DNA of 64,000 bases, taken from assembly GCA_051710585.1 (NCBI GenBank), contig JBPESP010000005.1:111775-175774 (forward strand), read 5' to 3'. Within the stretch, counting starts at the first letter, position 1. The number at the start of each line of letters is the position of its first letter. A model generated the notes under the pieces. It was not told where the DNA came from. It ran no database searches and saw nothing but the letters and a program-made list of their open reading frames with translations. The position numbers and the translations under genes were made by a program. This DNA comes from JBPESP01 sp051710585. GTDB lineage: Bacteria; Pseudomonadota; Gammaproteobacteria; Enterobacterales; Enterobacteriaceae. Of the stretch, positions 1-12,350 are shown piece after piece.

Positions 1-904
1 TTTCTGTTCGTCAGAGCTATAAGGTTGACAGTGGCTCAGAAAAACCTATTACACATCCTGTGAAGCTGTTTTACCTCTCCATTCTTTTATTTAAAATGCC
101 ATATTTCAGCATTAAATACTTCAAAAAGTCACTCTAAAGGCAAACTTCCTTCTTCCAAAGGAAGACCTGTTGTTAATTTGCTCTCACGTTCTATATCAGT
201 GTTAGTATTTATGTAACAATAATACATACAGATGGCTAAATTCCCAAGTATATAGCCCTTCGGTAGGTAAAAGGACGCTTGTTGCACTAAAATATTTTCT
301 GCCTACCGTTAGATAGGAGTGAAGATATAAAGCCCGGCTAACCGGAAATATGTCGTGACAACAAAATAAGCTACCTCCCTGCATGAGTTTTCTGACATAT
401 AGATATAGCTTAACTTACTTTGGAAGAGGCAGTACCGTGCGCGAGAGACCCCAGCGCCATATAGAAGATTTCAATTTTTTTTGTTTGAGTACAAATAGCG
501 GCTCTGTCTGCTAGAGACTAAATTATCTAAGTGGTGATTAGCGATATTACAGGTTATTGCCAGTGATATTCGCTTTGTGTACAAGCACTTTTTCTTCTAC
601 TATACTCGGAATATATGGCAAAAGTAATGCGAACCCGTGCGCTGATCCTGATGTCTCACAAATGTTAGATAATCTCCGAACAAGGATCGCTATTGGTATG
701 ATGCTAACAATAAGCATCTGTTAACGATACTGTACAATTTTACGGCTAAGGATCATAAATCACTCGCGCTGCAAACCTACAGGATATTATCTAGATCTAG
801 CATAAGAGCGATTAGCAATGGAGCTTTCTTAGTCATGTTTATGATAATGTAATACTGCAGACTCACAACCTTATATCAGCCTCCACCCTTCCAGGGTGCT
901 TGAT

Positions 905-940
905 TGCTTAAAATTGATCCCTGGGAATCAATTTTAAGCA
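905..940. repeat. hairpin, 14-bp perfect arms
   Basis: The arm TGCTTAAAATTGAT at 905-918 is exactly complementary to 927-940. The inner CCC and GGG can add three more pairs around a bulged A. No T-run follows, so it is not a standard terminator. Confidence 0.75.
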
Positions 941-1177
941 CAGTATAGCTGCTATTTAGGCATAGGATCAAGAACGATTCTTCGACTGCTCCTCAGTCAT
1001 CATTTTGATACCGCGTATAAGCGCGAAACAACACTGTAAAACTTGTCACAGACTATCACCACCGAACTGAAGCTCTACTACTGCAGGAAGGTATTTTATT
1101 TTTATCCTGTATTTATCAGTATTTTGATGCAGGCTGTACTGCTATATAGTGTGCACTTGTCAGGTTATTCGCGCCAA

Positions 1178-1203
1178 TGATATTGCTGTCGGCAGCAATA
1201 TCA
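1178..1203. repeat. hairpin, 11-bp perfect arms, TCGG loop
   Basis: TGATATTGCTG at 1178-1188 pairs perfectly with 1193-1203 around a 4-nt loop. It lies in gene-free decayed DNA and has no adjacent T-run. Confidence 0.75.
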
Positions 1204-2294
1204 CGGTATATCGTGTTGATCAGATAAAACTGTAGGCGCTTATTTAATAAGCACACTGATCATTTTTCTGATACTGACCACCATTACTATAAGCTGGTCA
1301 AGCTACAAAGATAACACCATCTTGCGTGAGCTGAACATTATCAGTGGGCGTTTCAAGTACTGACAGGTTAATCGCGAACTGGTAAAACCGACAGCAATAT
1401 GGTCACATTACTACCTATCAGTATGCTATCGATTCTCTAGTGGTGAGAATGGTTATAAAGGTTAGAATATTATTAGAATGCACTCAGAGGATCCCAGCAT
1501 AAGACCCCCACGAAACAACTTTCTAGTATAACACACCCGTGGTGGAGATGAAATGTAATTTTTTTGTAGAGGGCTCTATTTTTGCTTATATGTACAGGAG
1601 AAGAATCTATCAATACTATTCTAAAAAATGATTTAATCATTAGTATTAACAAACTAGTATATCGTACTAGTCCTTTACCCGTAAAGAATCAAATTTATCG
1701 CTATCCTAGTATATTAGAATATCAGAGGGGTAGATTGTCTATCTTATCGAAGATATCATTGTGATAGATATCTACTCTTTGTGTACTAGCTACCGCTAGC
1801 GGATTACTGTTGATAGTAGAACTAACCTTATCAGTTTAATTAGCGTATAAGCAGCTCTTCTGCTATCTATTTTAGCATCAAGAAAACGGTATCTCTCTAG
1901 GACTCAGCCCATCAATCAAGACTCCAGCATAAGGTCGAGAGGTAGATTTTAGATTGCCACTCCAATAGACATCCATTAGCACTGTTCAAAAATGCTATAC
2001 ATACCGTTACCTCAGAGGCGGCGGCACGCTACTCAATGCGGTTCACTTCACCGCTGTGTTAATAGCATCGCAGATGGATATGTAGCACTGCTGCATAAAA
2101 CGCTACCTGTATGCCAACGGCTAGTGTAAGTAGTCAGGCTATAAATACTAATCTTGTTAGCGACAATTGCTAACGGTAGTAACTCCAACAACGCAGACAA
2201 AAATACTTTCCACCTAGTAAAACAATTAAAGTTAGAAAATCATGCCATCGCATATCAACCGGTAAGATATGGTATATATTCACTTCCAAGGCTG

Positions 2295-2330
2295 TAAAAT
2301 GCCGCTCCTCAGCAGCAGGAGCGCATTTTA
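2295..2330. repeat. hairpin, 14 bp with one bulged C
   Basis: TAAAATGC-CGCTCCT at 2295-2309 pairs with 2317-2330, leaving one unpaired C and a 7-nt loop. No gene flanks it within 2 kb, so a terminator role cannot be assigned. Confidence 0.7.
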
Positions 2331-3540
2331 TCCATATCCACACTTTACCGCTCCTGCTACATGATACCGGCTAGAGTGGAAAATACCCAGCGCAGTATCA
2401 TAGGCTGCCCACCACCACCCTGTTGGTATCGTAATGAGTCAACAGGCGACTTTGTTGTCTAACCATCATCACGCCATGCCAAGTGATAGCATCAAATAAT
2501 CCCCCCCCGATTTTCGCTACTAACCACACTGCAACGCCCTGCTAATGGCGTTGACGAAATTTAGTTTAGCAGCATCACTTGCACCATGCGTGTCATATGA
2601 TCCATCAAGTTAACTGCCATTGAATTTGCTATGTGAATATAATATCGCCAGATCGCGCTCAAACTGCGTCCGGTGTTACCCTCCTTCCTCCAAAAGGCTG
2701 GCAGTAAACATTTAGATTGCTATATTATCCCTATCTTATTTATTGTATCTTTTCGCTACTTTGCTAATTTTACATCAAGATATGTAACCGTCTAAATGGT
2801 TTGACACTTTTTCGACCTTTTATAGGTTATCAGGGACGTTGCTATGACCGCACTTACCCTAAAAACCTTAGCACTGTAACTTGATAGCCAATACCCGCCG
2901 TTTATCGTCCTCAGCTATACTAAAACACTTTACACCTCGCAGGGATAAGAAAAAACAAAGTTACTAGAATTTTGCTAAACCTGAGATATTCTGGATAATT
3001 AAGAGATCTATTTTACAGACCCTTATCGTCTTCATAAGGCGTAATGGTTATGAGCTAGAATTAACGCAAGACCCCAGCAACGTTAAATGATGATCGAGAA
3101 TCAAAGCTCGAGTGGTAGCACTTAAACACCGTTTCCTTATAAGTAACAGAATTACTGCTGCATAGGGATATTCATAGCAAATAGTTTTTTTAGTCGCTCC
3201 TAGCTGATAAAAGGGATTGATGCTAAATTTAGTTAAATATAGCCTGTAGGTTTTAATATCGGCACCAGGATCGGTAACTTGTTACTTAATTATTTCAGTT
3301 TTCTGAGACTATTACCGCGGCACGGTGCCGTGGCTAGATACAAGTAACGTTTGCCTAACCTGCAGGTAGTATTGCAGCAGGATTTATAGAAAAGTTTTTT
3401 GCCCTGATATCAAAAAAGCTGAGATGGTGGTGTACTGACCGAACTATATTATGTACAGCTTTTTTCGCGAAATGCTACAAGATGCCATAGAGGATATTTT
3501 AACACGAACCTATCCGGGTATAGTGCACGAAAGGGTAAGT

Positions 3541-3571
3541 GCCTCTCGCCTGAGGAGAGGCATTAGTTTTT
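3541..3571 (+). terminator. orphan Rho-independent terminator
   Basis: GCCTCTC at 3541-3547 pairs with GAGAGGC at 3555-3561 around a 7-nt loop, followed by a T-rich tract with six consecutive T. It is a textbook intrinsic terminator reading rightward. The gene it once served is not recognisable; a short frame ending just before it (about 3451-3540) may be that gene's last codons. Confidence 0.65.
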
Positions 3572-4295
3572 TCTCTTGTAACCCGCCACGCCAGCATAGG
3601 CAAAATAGCCTTCTATCTGACACTGACCGTTGTGCGATAGGTAATTTCTTAACTATTGATACGGTAAATCCTGATTTTTTTCTTCTATACTAGAAGAGTA
3701 GTAATCTCTTAAAAGGAAGAAAAGAATAAAATATTTCTATAGAAAATTACCGTCATTTTATCATCGGCTTTCTAAGGTTGACTAGTATGTTTAAATCGAT
3801 CTTCGTGATGCCGATAGGCGCTAACAGGCATCCCGTTAGCGATAGTCCTACCACCGCTTACTGCCTTTCTGTCATCACTGCCACCTTTAAAACCTTTACG
3901 TTTCTTCAGAATATGAAAAGGCACATCACTTCATCATCAAAAATATTGACGCACTAGGTATCCATATTGTGCTGTTTATTGACGTTACTCAAAATGATGA
4001 AAACTCTTTATCTTGTTCCAACATAAAGATTAAAGCAGGAGCATTTTTACTGCCACGGTATTTGCAATTTATAGTAAATGAGTAAAATATATTCGCCGCA
4101 TCCGTCTTCGGCTAGTACGTTTGCTTTAAACGCTTCGATCACAGCTAAAGCACATCTCTTCTCCCTAGTTTCAGTTTTATTTCTACAATTACCGTGTGTG
4201 CTTATCACTTCCTTTTTTTTTGATATTCGTTCAGACGAGTGAATAGTTAACCAAAATAGGTTGGATATTCGTGATATCTTATCATACCTGTGATT

Positions 4296-4311
4296 TACCC
4301 CTTTTGGGGTA
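4296..4311. repeat. short hairpin TACCCC/GGGGTA
   Basis: Six perfect base pairs around a TTTT tetraloop, about 175 bases before parC. It could be a relic terminator of the gene upstream of parC or an element of the parC leader; the sequence does not decide. Confidence 0.4.
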
Positions 4312-4485
4312 TACTGAATGAATACAGAGGCACTTTAGCCATATCAACCGTTTAGCACCCATATGAGCTCTGTGGCAGTAAAGAGTATATAAGGTATATT
4401 ATCTCATACCCACAATCTATAATACCCGCAGTGTAAGGATCTGATTGCTTTCATGGGAATGCCGTAGTCAGAGGAATAATTATCG

Positions 4486-6747
4486 ATGAGAAAACTGACT
4501 CATAACAGCGCCGAACACCTGGCGCTGTATAAATTTACTGAAAACGCATATCTCAACTATTCTATGTACGTCATCATGGACCGCGTACTACCATTTATCG
4601 GTGATGGACTTAAACCAGTGCAACGCCGCATTATCTATGCCATGTCGGAACTTGGACTAAACGCCAACGCAAAATACAAAAAATCGGCACGCACTGTTGG
4701 CGATGTCCTGGGTAAATACCATCCTCACGGCGACAGTGCTTGTTACGAGGCTATGGTATTGATGGCGCAACCTTTTTCCTATCGCTATCCAATAGTGGAC
4801 GGGCAGGGTAACTGGGGGGCACCGGATGATCCAAAATCCTTCGCTGCCATGCGTTACACTGAATCTCGCTTATCCCGATATGCCGAAGTATTGCTCGGTG
4901 AATTGGAGGATGGCACAGTCAACTATATACCTAACTTCGACGGCACGCTAGACGAGCCAAAAATCCTGCCAGCACGGTTGCCAAATGTGTTGCTTAACGG
5001 TACCACCGGTATTGCAGTCGGGATGGCAACCGATATACCGCCGCATAATGTTAACGAAGTGGCCGCCGCTGCAATTGAGCTGTTAAACAATCCTGCCGCT
5101 ACGCTAGAACAATTGCTAGAACATGTTAAGGGGCCAGACTTTCCCACCGAGGCGGAAATTATTACCTCGCAGGATGAACTGCGTAAAATCTATCAAATCG
5201 GACGTGGCTCCGTACGTATGCGCGCATTATGGACCGTCAAAAACGGCGAAGCGGTTATCAGTGCATTGCCGCACCAAGTGTCCAGTGCAAAAATACTAGA
5301 ACAGATAGCAAAACAGATGCGCGCAAAGAAATTACCAATGGTAAAGGATTTACGCGACGAATCAGAATATGAAAACCCGACCCGTATAGTCATCGTCCCG
5401 CACTCTCATCGTGTTGATATAAAACAGGTGATGAATCATCTGTTTGCCACGACCGATTTAGAACGCAGCTACCGTGTTAATATGAACATAATCGGGCTAG
5501 ATGGCCGGCCAGCAGTAAAAAATCTGCATGAAATTTTATCGGAATGGCTAGTTTATCGCCGTGATACCGTGCGCCGTCGTTTGAATTTCCGGCTGGAAAA
5601 AGTCCTGTGCAGGTTGCATATTCTAACTGGCCTACTAGTGTCCTATTTTAACCTAGATGAAGTGATCCATATCATCCGTACTGAGAACGAGCCAAGACAG
5701 GTTTTAATGCAACGATTTAAGCTAAGTGAGACGCAACTCGATGCCATCGTTGAGTTGAAACTTCGTCAGTTAGCTAAACTGGAAGAAATGCAGCTACGCA
5801 CTGAACAGGATGAGATTAAGAAAGAACGTGATAAAATCCAGGCGATCATTACCTCTGAATCTAAGCTAAGCAAACTTCTGAAAAAAGAAATTGAGATGGA
5901 TGCCGCCGCTTACGGCGATGCTCGCCGATCACCCCTCATAGAGCGCGGCATAGCAAAAACACTGAGCGAAAATCAGTTTATGGGATCGGAACCGGTAACA
6001 GTGATCCTCTCGATCATGGGATGGGTGCGTAGCGCTAAAGGCCACAATATTGATCCGAGAGGACTTAGTTACCGATCCGGTGATAATTATCTGTCATCGG
6101 TGCGCGGAAAGAGCAATCAGCCAGTGGTATTCATTGATTCCACTGGACGCAGCTACGCGCTGGAACCGGCTGCCCTGCCTTCGATACGCACCCAAGGCGA
6201 GCCACTGAGCGGTAAGTTAAAGTTACCCCCAGGTGCAGCGGTTGAACAAATGCTCACGGGCGTCGATGAACGAAAACTACTGATAGCCTCCAATACCGGC
6301 TACGGCTTTATATGCAGTTTCAGCGATCTGGTGACGCGTAATCGTACCGGTAAAGTGCTATTAACCTTATCGAAAAAAGCTAAAGTCATGCCACCATTGT
6401 GGCTAAATAGCATTACTGATAAACTATTAGGATTAACTGAAACTGGCCGCCTATTTATGTGCCAAGTCGACGATCTACCACACTTATCAAAAGGTAAAGG
6501 TAATAAAATTATTTTTATCCCCTCCACGGATACAGAGGCGGGAAAGGATCGTCTTATCGGGCTGTATCTGCTGTCAACAAAAGCTTCTATAATATGTTAC
6601 GTCGGTAAGCGCAAGTTAACCCTGCGGACGCAGGATTTGCAGAAATTTAGAATTAAAGACAGTCCTAAGGGGATACTGTTACCTCATGGAAATATCAACC
6701 GAGTAGAAATCACTGATCCCCTCGTAAGCGCCTATGATGAAAAATAG
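4486..6747 (+). CDS. parC: DNA topoisomerase IV subunit A
   Basis: ParC, with ParE, forms topoisomerase IV, which decatenates daughter chromosomes by ATP-driven double-strand passage. The 753 residues match the E. coli length (752) almost end to end. The breakage-reunion domain holds the catalytic tyrosine at about residue 124 in AAMRYTES. The quinolone-determining segment HPHGDSACYE (79-88) keeps wild-type Ser and Glu, so no fluoroquinolone-resistance change is visible. A coiled-coil stretch (about 420-470) and the beta-pinwheel C-terminal domain are present, the latter including a GKGNKII-type blade motif. The start is supported by AGAGGA nine to ten bases upstream. plsC and the remnant of ftsP follow in the enterobacterial order. 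parE is not in the window. Confidence 0.98.
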   Translation: MRKLTHNSAEHLALYKFTENAYLNYSMYVIMDRVLPFIGDGLKPVQRRIIYAMSELGLNANAKYKKSARTVGDVLGKYHPHGDSACYEAMVLMAQPFSYRYPIVDGQGNWGAPDDPKSFAAMRYTESRLSRYAEVLLGELEDGTVNYIPNFDGTLDEPKILPARLPNVLLNGTTGIAVGMATDIPPHNVNEVAAAAIELLNNPAATLEQLLEHVKGPDFPTEAEIITSQDELRKIYQIGRGSVRMRALWTVKNGEAVISALPHQVSSAKILEQIAKQMRAKKLPMVKDLRDESEYENPTRIVIVPHSHRVDIKQVMNHLFATTDLERSYRVNMNIIGLDGRPAVKNLHEILSEWLVYRRDTVRRRLNFRLEKVLCRLHILTGLLVSYFNLDEVIHIIRTENEPRQVLMQRFKLSETQLDAIVELKLRQLAKLEEMQLRTEQDEIKKERDKIQAIITSESKLSKLLKKEIEMDAAAYGDARRSPLIERGIAKTLSENQFMGSEPVTVILSIMGWVRSAKGHNIDPRGLSYRSGDNYLSSVRGKSNQPVVFIDSTGRSYALEPAALPSIRTQGEPLSGKLKLPPGAAVEQMLTGVDERKLLIASNTGYGFICSFSDLVTRNRTGKVLLTLSKKAKVMPPLWLNSITDKLLGLTETGRLFMCQVDDLPHLSKGKGNKIIFIPSTDTEAGKDRLIGLYLLSTKASIICYVGKRKLTLRTQDLQKFRIKDSPKGILLPHGNINRVEITDPLVSAYDEK

Positions 6748-6906
6748 CCTGATAGGCGTACAGACCGGATAACGTCCGTCCGTTTTCTCTAGGTTAAAGG
6801 TGATATTATTCTCTTTTTATACCGATACCAGAACATGAGGATGGGAGGCCGTATATTTTATTAAGAAGTTAATATACCAGCAATATCTGAAGGTTAAGAG
6901 GTAAGT

Positions 6907-7665
6907 ATGCTCGCTATTTTTCGCACCATTCTAGTAGTTTTTTTATTGATATTAATCTGCGTTTTTGGTTTAATTTATTGCTTATTCAGCCCGCGAAACC
7001 CACATCATGTTGCTATCTTTAGCCGCTTGTTTAGCCGTATGTCACCTCTGTTTGGCATTCGAGTGGAAGTTCGGCATCTTGAAAGCGTGATTTTGCCACA
7101 AAATTGTATTTATATCGCCAATCATCAGAACAATTATGATATGGTCATCGCTGCATATGTAGTCCAACCCCGTACCATTACGGTAGGAAAAAAAAGTCTA
7201 CTGTGGATACCGCTATTCGGGCCGTTTTACTGGCTTACCGGTAATCTGTTTATCGATCGCGATAATAAAGCCTGCGCCCATAACACGCTTACCAAAATCA
7301 TAAAGAGCATTAAAAAGCGCAATATTTCCATATGGATATTTCCGGAAGGTACTCGCAGCCGCGGTCGCGGTTTGCTCCCGTTTAAAACAGGGGCGTTTTA
7401 TACCGCGATTGCCGCCGGCGTTCCTATTGTGCCAATTTGCGTTTCCAATACTTCAAACAAAATTAAACTAAATCGCTGGTCCAATGGATTGGTTATTATT
7501 GAAATTCTGCCACCGATAGAAACGTCTAGCTACAGCCGAGAGCAGGTACGCGTATTGAGCAGATATTGCCAGAATATAATGAAAAACAAACTTGACAAAC
7601 TAAATGAGGAAGTAGCTCAAAGGGAATCCTGGAGTTCTAAATACACCTCCTCTGGAACCACTTAA
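6907..7665 (+). CDS. plsC: 1-acyl-sn-glycerol-3-phosphate acyltransferase
   Basis: PlsC transfers an acyl chain to lysophosphatidic acid, making phosphatidic acid, the precursor of all membrane phospholipids. It is an inner-membrane protein: residues 1-27 form a hydrophobic segment. The acyltransferase catalytic motif NHQNNYD (His73, Asp78) and the substrate-binding motif FPEGTRSRG (145-153) are intact, as is the VPIVPICVS strand region. At 252 residues it is slightly longer than the E. coli protein (245), with the extra length at the C terminus. It lies 159 bases after parC, which in enterobacteria is its normal neighbour. Its retention shows the symbiont still builds its own membrane lipids from this step. 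Confidence 0.97.
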   Translation: MLAIFRTILVVFLLILICVFGLIYCLFSPRNPHHVAIFSRLFSRMSPLFGIRVEVRHLESVILPQNCIYIANHQNNYDMVIAAYVVQPRTITVGKKSLLWIPLFGPFYWLTGNLFIDRDNKACAHNTLTKIIKSIKKRNISIWIFPEGTRSRGRGLLPFKTGAFYTAIAAGVPIVPICVSNTSNKIKLNRWSNGLVIIEILPPIETSSYSREQVRVLSRYCQNIMKNKLDKLNEEVAQRESWSSKYTSSGTT

Positions 7666-7806
7666 ATTACACACTGATACCCGTGCCTCGTCCAAAAGGA
7701 CCCCGTCCTGTAGCGCTATTGCTCCGGAGTAAGGTTAATGTTTTTAGCCTATCTTTCTCTGCCGGATACTTATGAGAAAAGCTTTGCTGTGTTTAATGGA
7801 GCAAAT

Positions 7807-9236
7807 ATGTTACTTAATCGGCGTCAGTTTGTTCAGGCGGCGGGAATTACTCTTGCCGCCAGTGTATTACCGCTACAGGTATAAGCCAGTGAAACACCCA
7901 TTGCGTTGCCGATCCCTCCTTTGCTTGAATCGTACCGTGGCCAACCGTTATTTTTAACGCTGCAGCGCTCACAATAGACCTTTTCTGCTAGCCAGCGCAG
8001 CTCCACTTGGGGATTAATGGCGGATACCTTGGCCCGACAGTACGAGTATACAATGGCGATGACGTCAAGCTCATCTATAATAACCGCTTGACGGAACCCG
8101 TGGCGATGACCATCAGCGGCCTGCAGATACCAGGCACACTCATGGGCGGAGATTCTCGGATAATATCACCAGGGGCGTATTGTGGTCGCCAATTCTGCCC
8201 ATCCGGCAACCCGCCAGCACTTGCTGTTACCATGCTAATACCCAAAACCGGATGGCGCCGCATATCTATAATGGCCTAGTGGGGCTATGGGTGATTGAAG
8301 ATGCGCTCAGTAAAGTTCTACCATTGCAAAATCATTACGGGATCGATTATTTTCCACTCATTATCCAGGACAAACAGCTGAACAACTTTGGTCAACCTAT
8401 CTATAAGGCTCCCATTAACGGCGGTTTTCTCGGTGATACTCTATTTGTAAACGGTGCGCAGAGCCCGTTTGTAGAAGTATTGCGGGTTGGGTACGTCTGC
8501 GATTACTCAATGCCTCAAACTTGCGGCGGTACCGACTACAATTGAGCGATGTCCGCGCAATGCACGTCACGTCATTGCTGGCGATCAGTGTTTCTTGCCG
8601 GCACCGGTTCCGGTAATTCGACTATCGTTAGCGCCAGGCGAGCGCCGTGAAATTCTTATCGACATGTCCAGAGGAGAAGAAGAGGCTATCACCGCAGGTG
8701 AAGCAGCCGGTCTAATAGATAAGGTGCGTGGTTTTTTTAAAACCCTTATCAATATTGATCAATACCACTGTGTTAACACTTAAGCCGACAGGGCTATTAC
8801 CATTAGTTACCGATAACTTGCTCATGTATTTACTATCTCCAGCTTATTGATGGTGCTATTAGATACACCCGTAAGTTTTTTCCTCGGAAGCTCTAGCAGG
8901 TCTAACATCAATAGTGCGCTATGGAATATGAGTCGCAATGATTTCCAGAGCATACAGGGCAGCTTTGAATGCTGGATAGTTCATACTAATACTTCGCAGG
9001 CATTCCATATCCAAGGCGTGGCTTTTTTGATCAAACGCGTTAATAGCAATACACCGTTACCGGAAGATCAGGGATGGAAGGATACCGTGTGGGTTGATAA
9101 AGAAGTTGAATTGCTGGTATGGTTTACACAGGTTGCTCCAAATCACTTTCCTTATCTTTATTACAGCCAGACGTTGGAAATGGCCGATCGCGGCGCAGCG
9201 GGGCAATTTGTAGTACAGCCTCAGTTTGAGAGATAA
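7807..9236 (+). pseudogene. ftsP: broken ftsP (sufI) division protein
   Basis: This is FtsP/SufI, a multicopper-oxidase-fold periplasmic protein that stabilises the E. coli divisome under stress. A start at 7807 gives a twin-arginine signal (NRRQFVQAAG), but a stop follows at 7882-7884 in place of the signal-peptide end. Later blocks of clear SufI sequence fall in three different frames: WGINGGYLGPTVRVYNGDDV near 8005-8080, GLVGLWVIEDALSK near 8265-8310, SLAPGERREILIDMS near 8625-8670, and FPEDQGWKDTVWVDKEVELL-like sequence near 9055-9115. At least three frameshifts and several stops make it non-functional. The C-terminal block (8847-9236) is still open, so decay looks fairly recent. Confidence 0.95.
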
Positions 9237-10300
9237 TGGCGCTTTACAGACTATAGCGATATTCATAGAGTTCAGTCTTGACACCTTGCCTAATAGCAGG
9301 CAAGCAAAGATACAGCAAGCACTACCTACGGCACTCGCGATTACCGCCATCAATCACCCAACACCTAAACTTAAATACTACCGGACTTTTAATACTCAAA
9401 TCTAGGATAACTAGGAGTTTACTTGACGTTATACTTAAACGAAAACTGAATAGTCGGCCCCAACTAAACCCCTATATCAAAACGTTGTCATGGTATCTAT
9501 ATGCAAAAGAAACTCAGTCCTTTTATCGTATTTTTTTTTGCAAGTTCATGGATGTTTGTCTGATTAAATACCCTTTTGTGCCCCTTACCAATAGTTCCAG
9601 AATTTAATTAAATCTGGTAGCTTAGTCATCAAAGAGCCGCAATATCTATTATTGTAACAATGGATGCAACTCGATCTGATTGATTACCGGTATTACCCTA
9701 TTTTATTTACTAGGCGCTAAAGATAATACGACTAAAATATATACCATAATCCTTTTGGTAAACTCTTCCTCTTTAACCTTCATTATCCAACGATAGGTTT
9801 ATACATAATTATCCTGACTTTACACCGACTAATGCTATGGCAATATAAAATATATTGGAGTAATTTCAGCCAATTTTAGGCTCCTTTCAACTATAAAAAA
9901 TCCATTACGAATAGTCTAGGATAATTTTAAAAAAATAAAATCAGGTAAAATTACAGATGATTAACTTACCTTTACTATGGTAGTTTTTACTATCTAATGA
10001 GTATCTCATACTGACAACGTCAGTATGACGGTTTTTTTAAAAACCTTCCATTTCAAAAAAATAATTAATTGAATTAATCATTTTACTAATATTAATTAGC
10101 TAAGATACTAACATTACCTTATTGTGCTAAGGCAAACTCCATACTATATCCTTAAATATTCCAGTAATATTATGGAGTGAAATATTTAATTTAGTTACTT
10201 GACAAATGCAAGAATAAAATTTAGTAATGAATTTAAACATAAATATTCTCAACTACTTGCAGAGAGAAAAATTACAGCGCCGCATAAACAGAAAAAATAT
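9237..10300. other. gene-free decayed DNA after ftsP
   Basis: No recognisable coding fragment. The stretch grows steadily more AT-rich to the right. It includes an orphan terminator-like hairpin (10006-10038), listed separately. In E. coli ygiQ follows ftsP, but I find no trace of it. Confidence 0.55.
10006..10038 (+). terminator. orphan terminator-like hairpin
   Basis: TCATACTGAC at 10006-10015 pairs perfectly with GTCAGTATGA at 10019-10028 around a 3-nt loop, and a run of seven T follows at 10032-10038. No intact gene lies upstream. Confidence 0.5.
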
Positions 10301-12325
10301 GGACTTCGGCTTATTATACAATAATGAAATGTATAAAAATTATGTAATAAGCAAACAAGAAAAACGCTAAAACCTCTTCCATAACAAATTGGAATACGTA
10401 AACTCAAAAAGTAAAACTATTAATATTAAAAATTAGAGTGCTCTTAATTTTATTTTCCCTGAAAATTCTTATTAATTTTGAAACTTAGAGCGTATCATTC
10501 TATTTACCCCACGTTCTACCACATGTCCAAAGTTTATCGTAATAGTTATGAATACTAGAAAATATCCTTATATATCAGATATTTATCGAAAAGTATCGCC
10601 ACTTCTCTAACCCATAGAGGCTTTGAGCGGGGAGTGCTGTGCTCTCACACAGACAGGCTCATGAAAGAGCTTAGGCCAATCATTTATCAGTAGCCACCCG
10701 ATTCATAAGTATAAACGTGAAGATCAATAATATATGTTACGATCTTGAATTATTTTTAGATACAGTTGTCTGTCAAATCTGAATTGAACTTACAAAATAA
10801 TATTTTTTGCATGATTTCGCCACCTAAAGAGGTAACCCAGGTATAGTGTAGCGATGTGATATATATGATCGAAAAATAGTTGAACATATACTTTAAAGTT
10901 ATTCTTTTTTTCTTAGCAAAAAGACTAGTTGTTCACTTATAAAGAAATCAGAAAAATATCAAAAATTGAATGCGATGAGCATTTTAAATTAGCCAAAGTA
11001 TACAGTCAAATATGCACTAATACATACAATATGATAAACTTATTGATTAATACTATCATAGCAATAGTCAATATGACTAATAATGATTTTAAAGCAATAC
11101 TATTTTTATGAATTTTATAATGATATAAAATCTCAATAGATTAAAACAATAATCAAAATACGTTTAAAATAAAAAATCATTATATATAATTATAATATTA
11201 TAGTCAATAATTCTGTTTAATAGCTCTATTTTAGAGACCATAAAACTTAATTATATTTAAAATTTTCCAGATTTAAATAGGATTGCCGATTAAATTTATA
11301 AAAAATACATTATTTTGTATTTAATAAAAATTAACATTTTACTATTTAAGAGTTCTTATTTATTATTTTTTAAATATAAACATAAAAACAATAATTAATT
11401 ATTTATTTATTCTTATTCATTACCTTTTTTATAAATAAAAACACCTAAATCTGTCAAAACAGATGTCCTTATATTTATTCTATTTTAGAGTTTAAAAAAT
11501 CATTAGTTAGTTAAATTTCTCTACTCAATATCGTTATAACTACACTTTAGTTTCTCCTTATTTCTTTCTATGGTTTATGATAGTTTTTATAAAAAATCGT
11601 TAGCAGCCGATAAAAAAGAGTTTATATCACACAAAATTTTTTAACAGATTCTATCCGATTCCATAAATTTTATCTATAATGTTTACAACATTAAGTCGTA
11701 GTGAAACACTAATATTGTTGGTAGTTTCCGAAAAAAAGTGAGTATAAGTCAATATAAATATCATAATAATAGTTACCTTGGTTTCCAACACTAAAAGTTC
11801 TAATATACCTATTCCTTCAATCTATTCTGTTAAAAAGGAGACCCTTCAACATATTTTCCAGACGGATTTAACCTTTTTTTTACATTATACATATACTCAT
11901 AACCATGCTTGTTCATCTGTAACTGTAATTAAAATACTTATACTACCGTTAAAACTATGATTGCACAGAGGAATATTATCAGTCATCAAGGTAACTAATA
12001 GAATATACTTCTAGTTATCATAATGACTACTATTTTTAGGTAGATAAATAGTGCTATTTAACTGAAAGATCCTATTTAATATCTAAAATTAACATGTTTA
12101 GATCTTTTTTAGTAAAAAAAGATAACTATCCCTACAATATAAAAGTACTGATTGCTTAATATAATAAAGCGACACCAATAACTTTAAGCCCTACCAGAAC
12201 CAGTGTAGGATGCCTGCTATCGTACCTCATAAATAAACCCCAGCTAAAAACTTTATGCTCTGTCTAGGTATTGACATCGCGCTCCCTGCATGACATTTAA
12301 CCACTTAGCGCGTACACAACAGTTC

Positions 12326-12350
12326 CCTTCCTCAGTACTGCTGAGGAAGG
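12326..12350. repeat. hairpin, 10-bp perfect arms
   Basis: CCTTCCTCAG at 12326-12335 is exactly complementary to 12341-12350, with a 5-nt loop. No T-run follows. Confidence 0.7.

Larger units (their letters stand above)
1..4485. other. decayed intergenic region upstream of parC
   Basis: No intact gene is visible in these 4.5 kb. Reading frames are short and broken everywhere. The longest plus-strand frame near the right side (3451-3693) runs straight through a terminator-like hairpin, so it is at best the tail of a lost gene. Around 1250-1330 a plus frame reads as a hydrophobic stretch followed by a charged segment (key residues IIFLILTTITIS then SSYKDN), which looks like a membrane-protein fragment I cannot name. 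Several hairpins are listed separately. In E. coli qseBC, mdaB, ygiN and parE lie upstream of parC, but I could not match them here. Confidence 0.6.
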
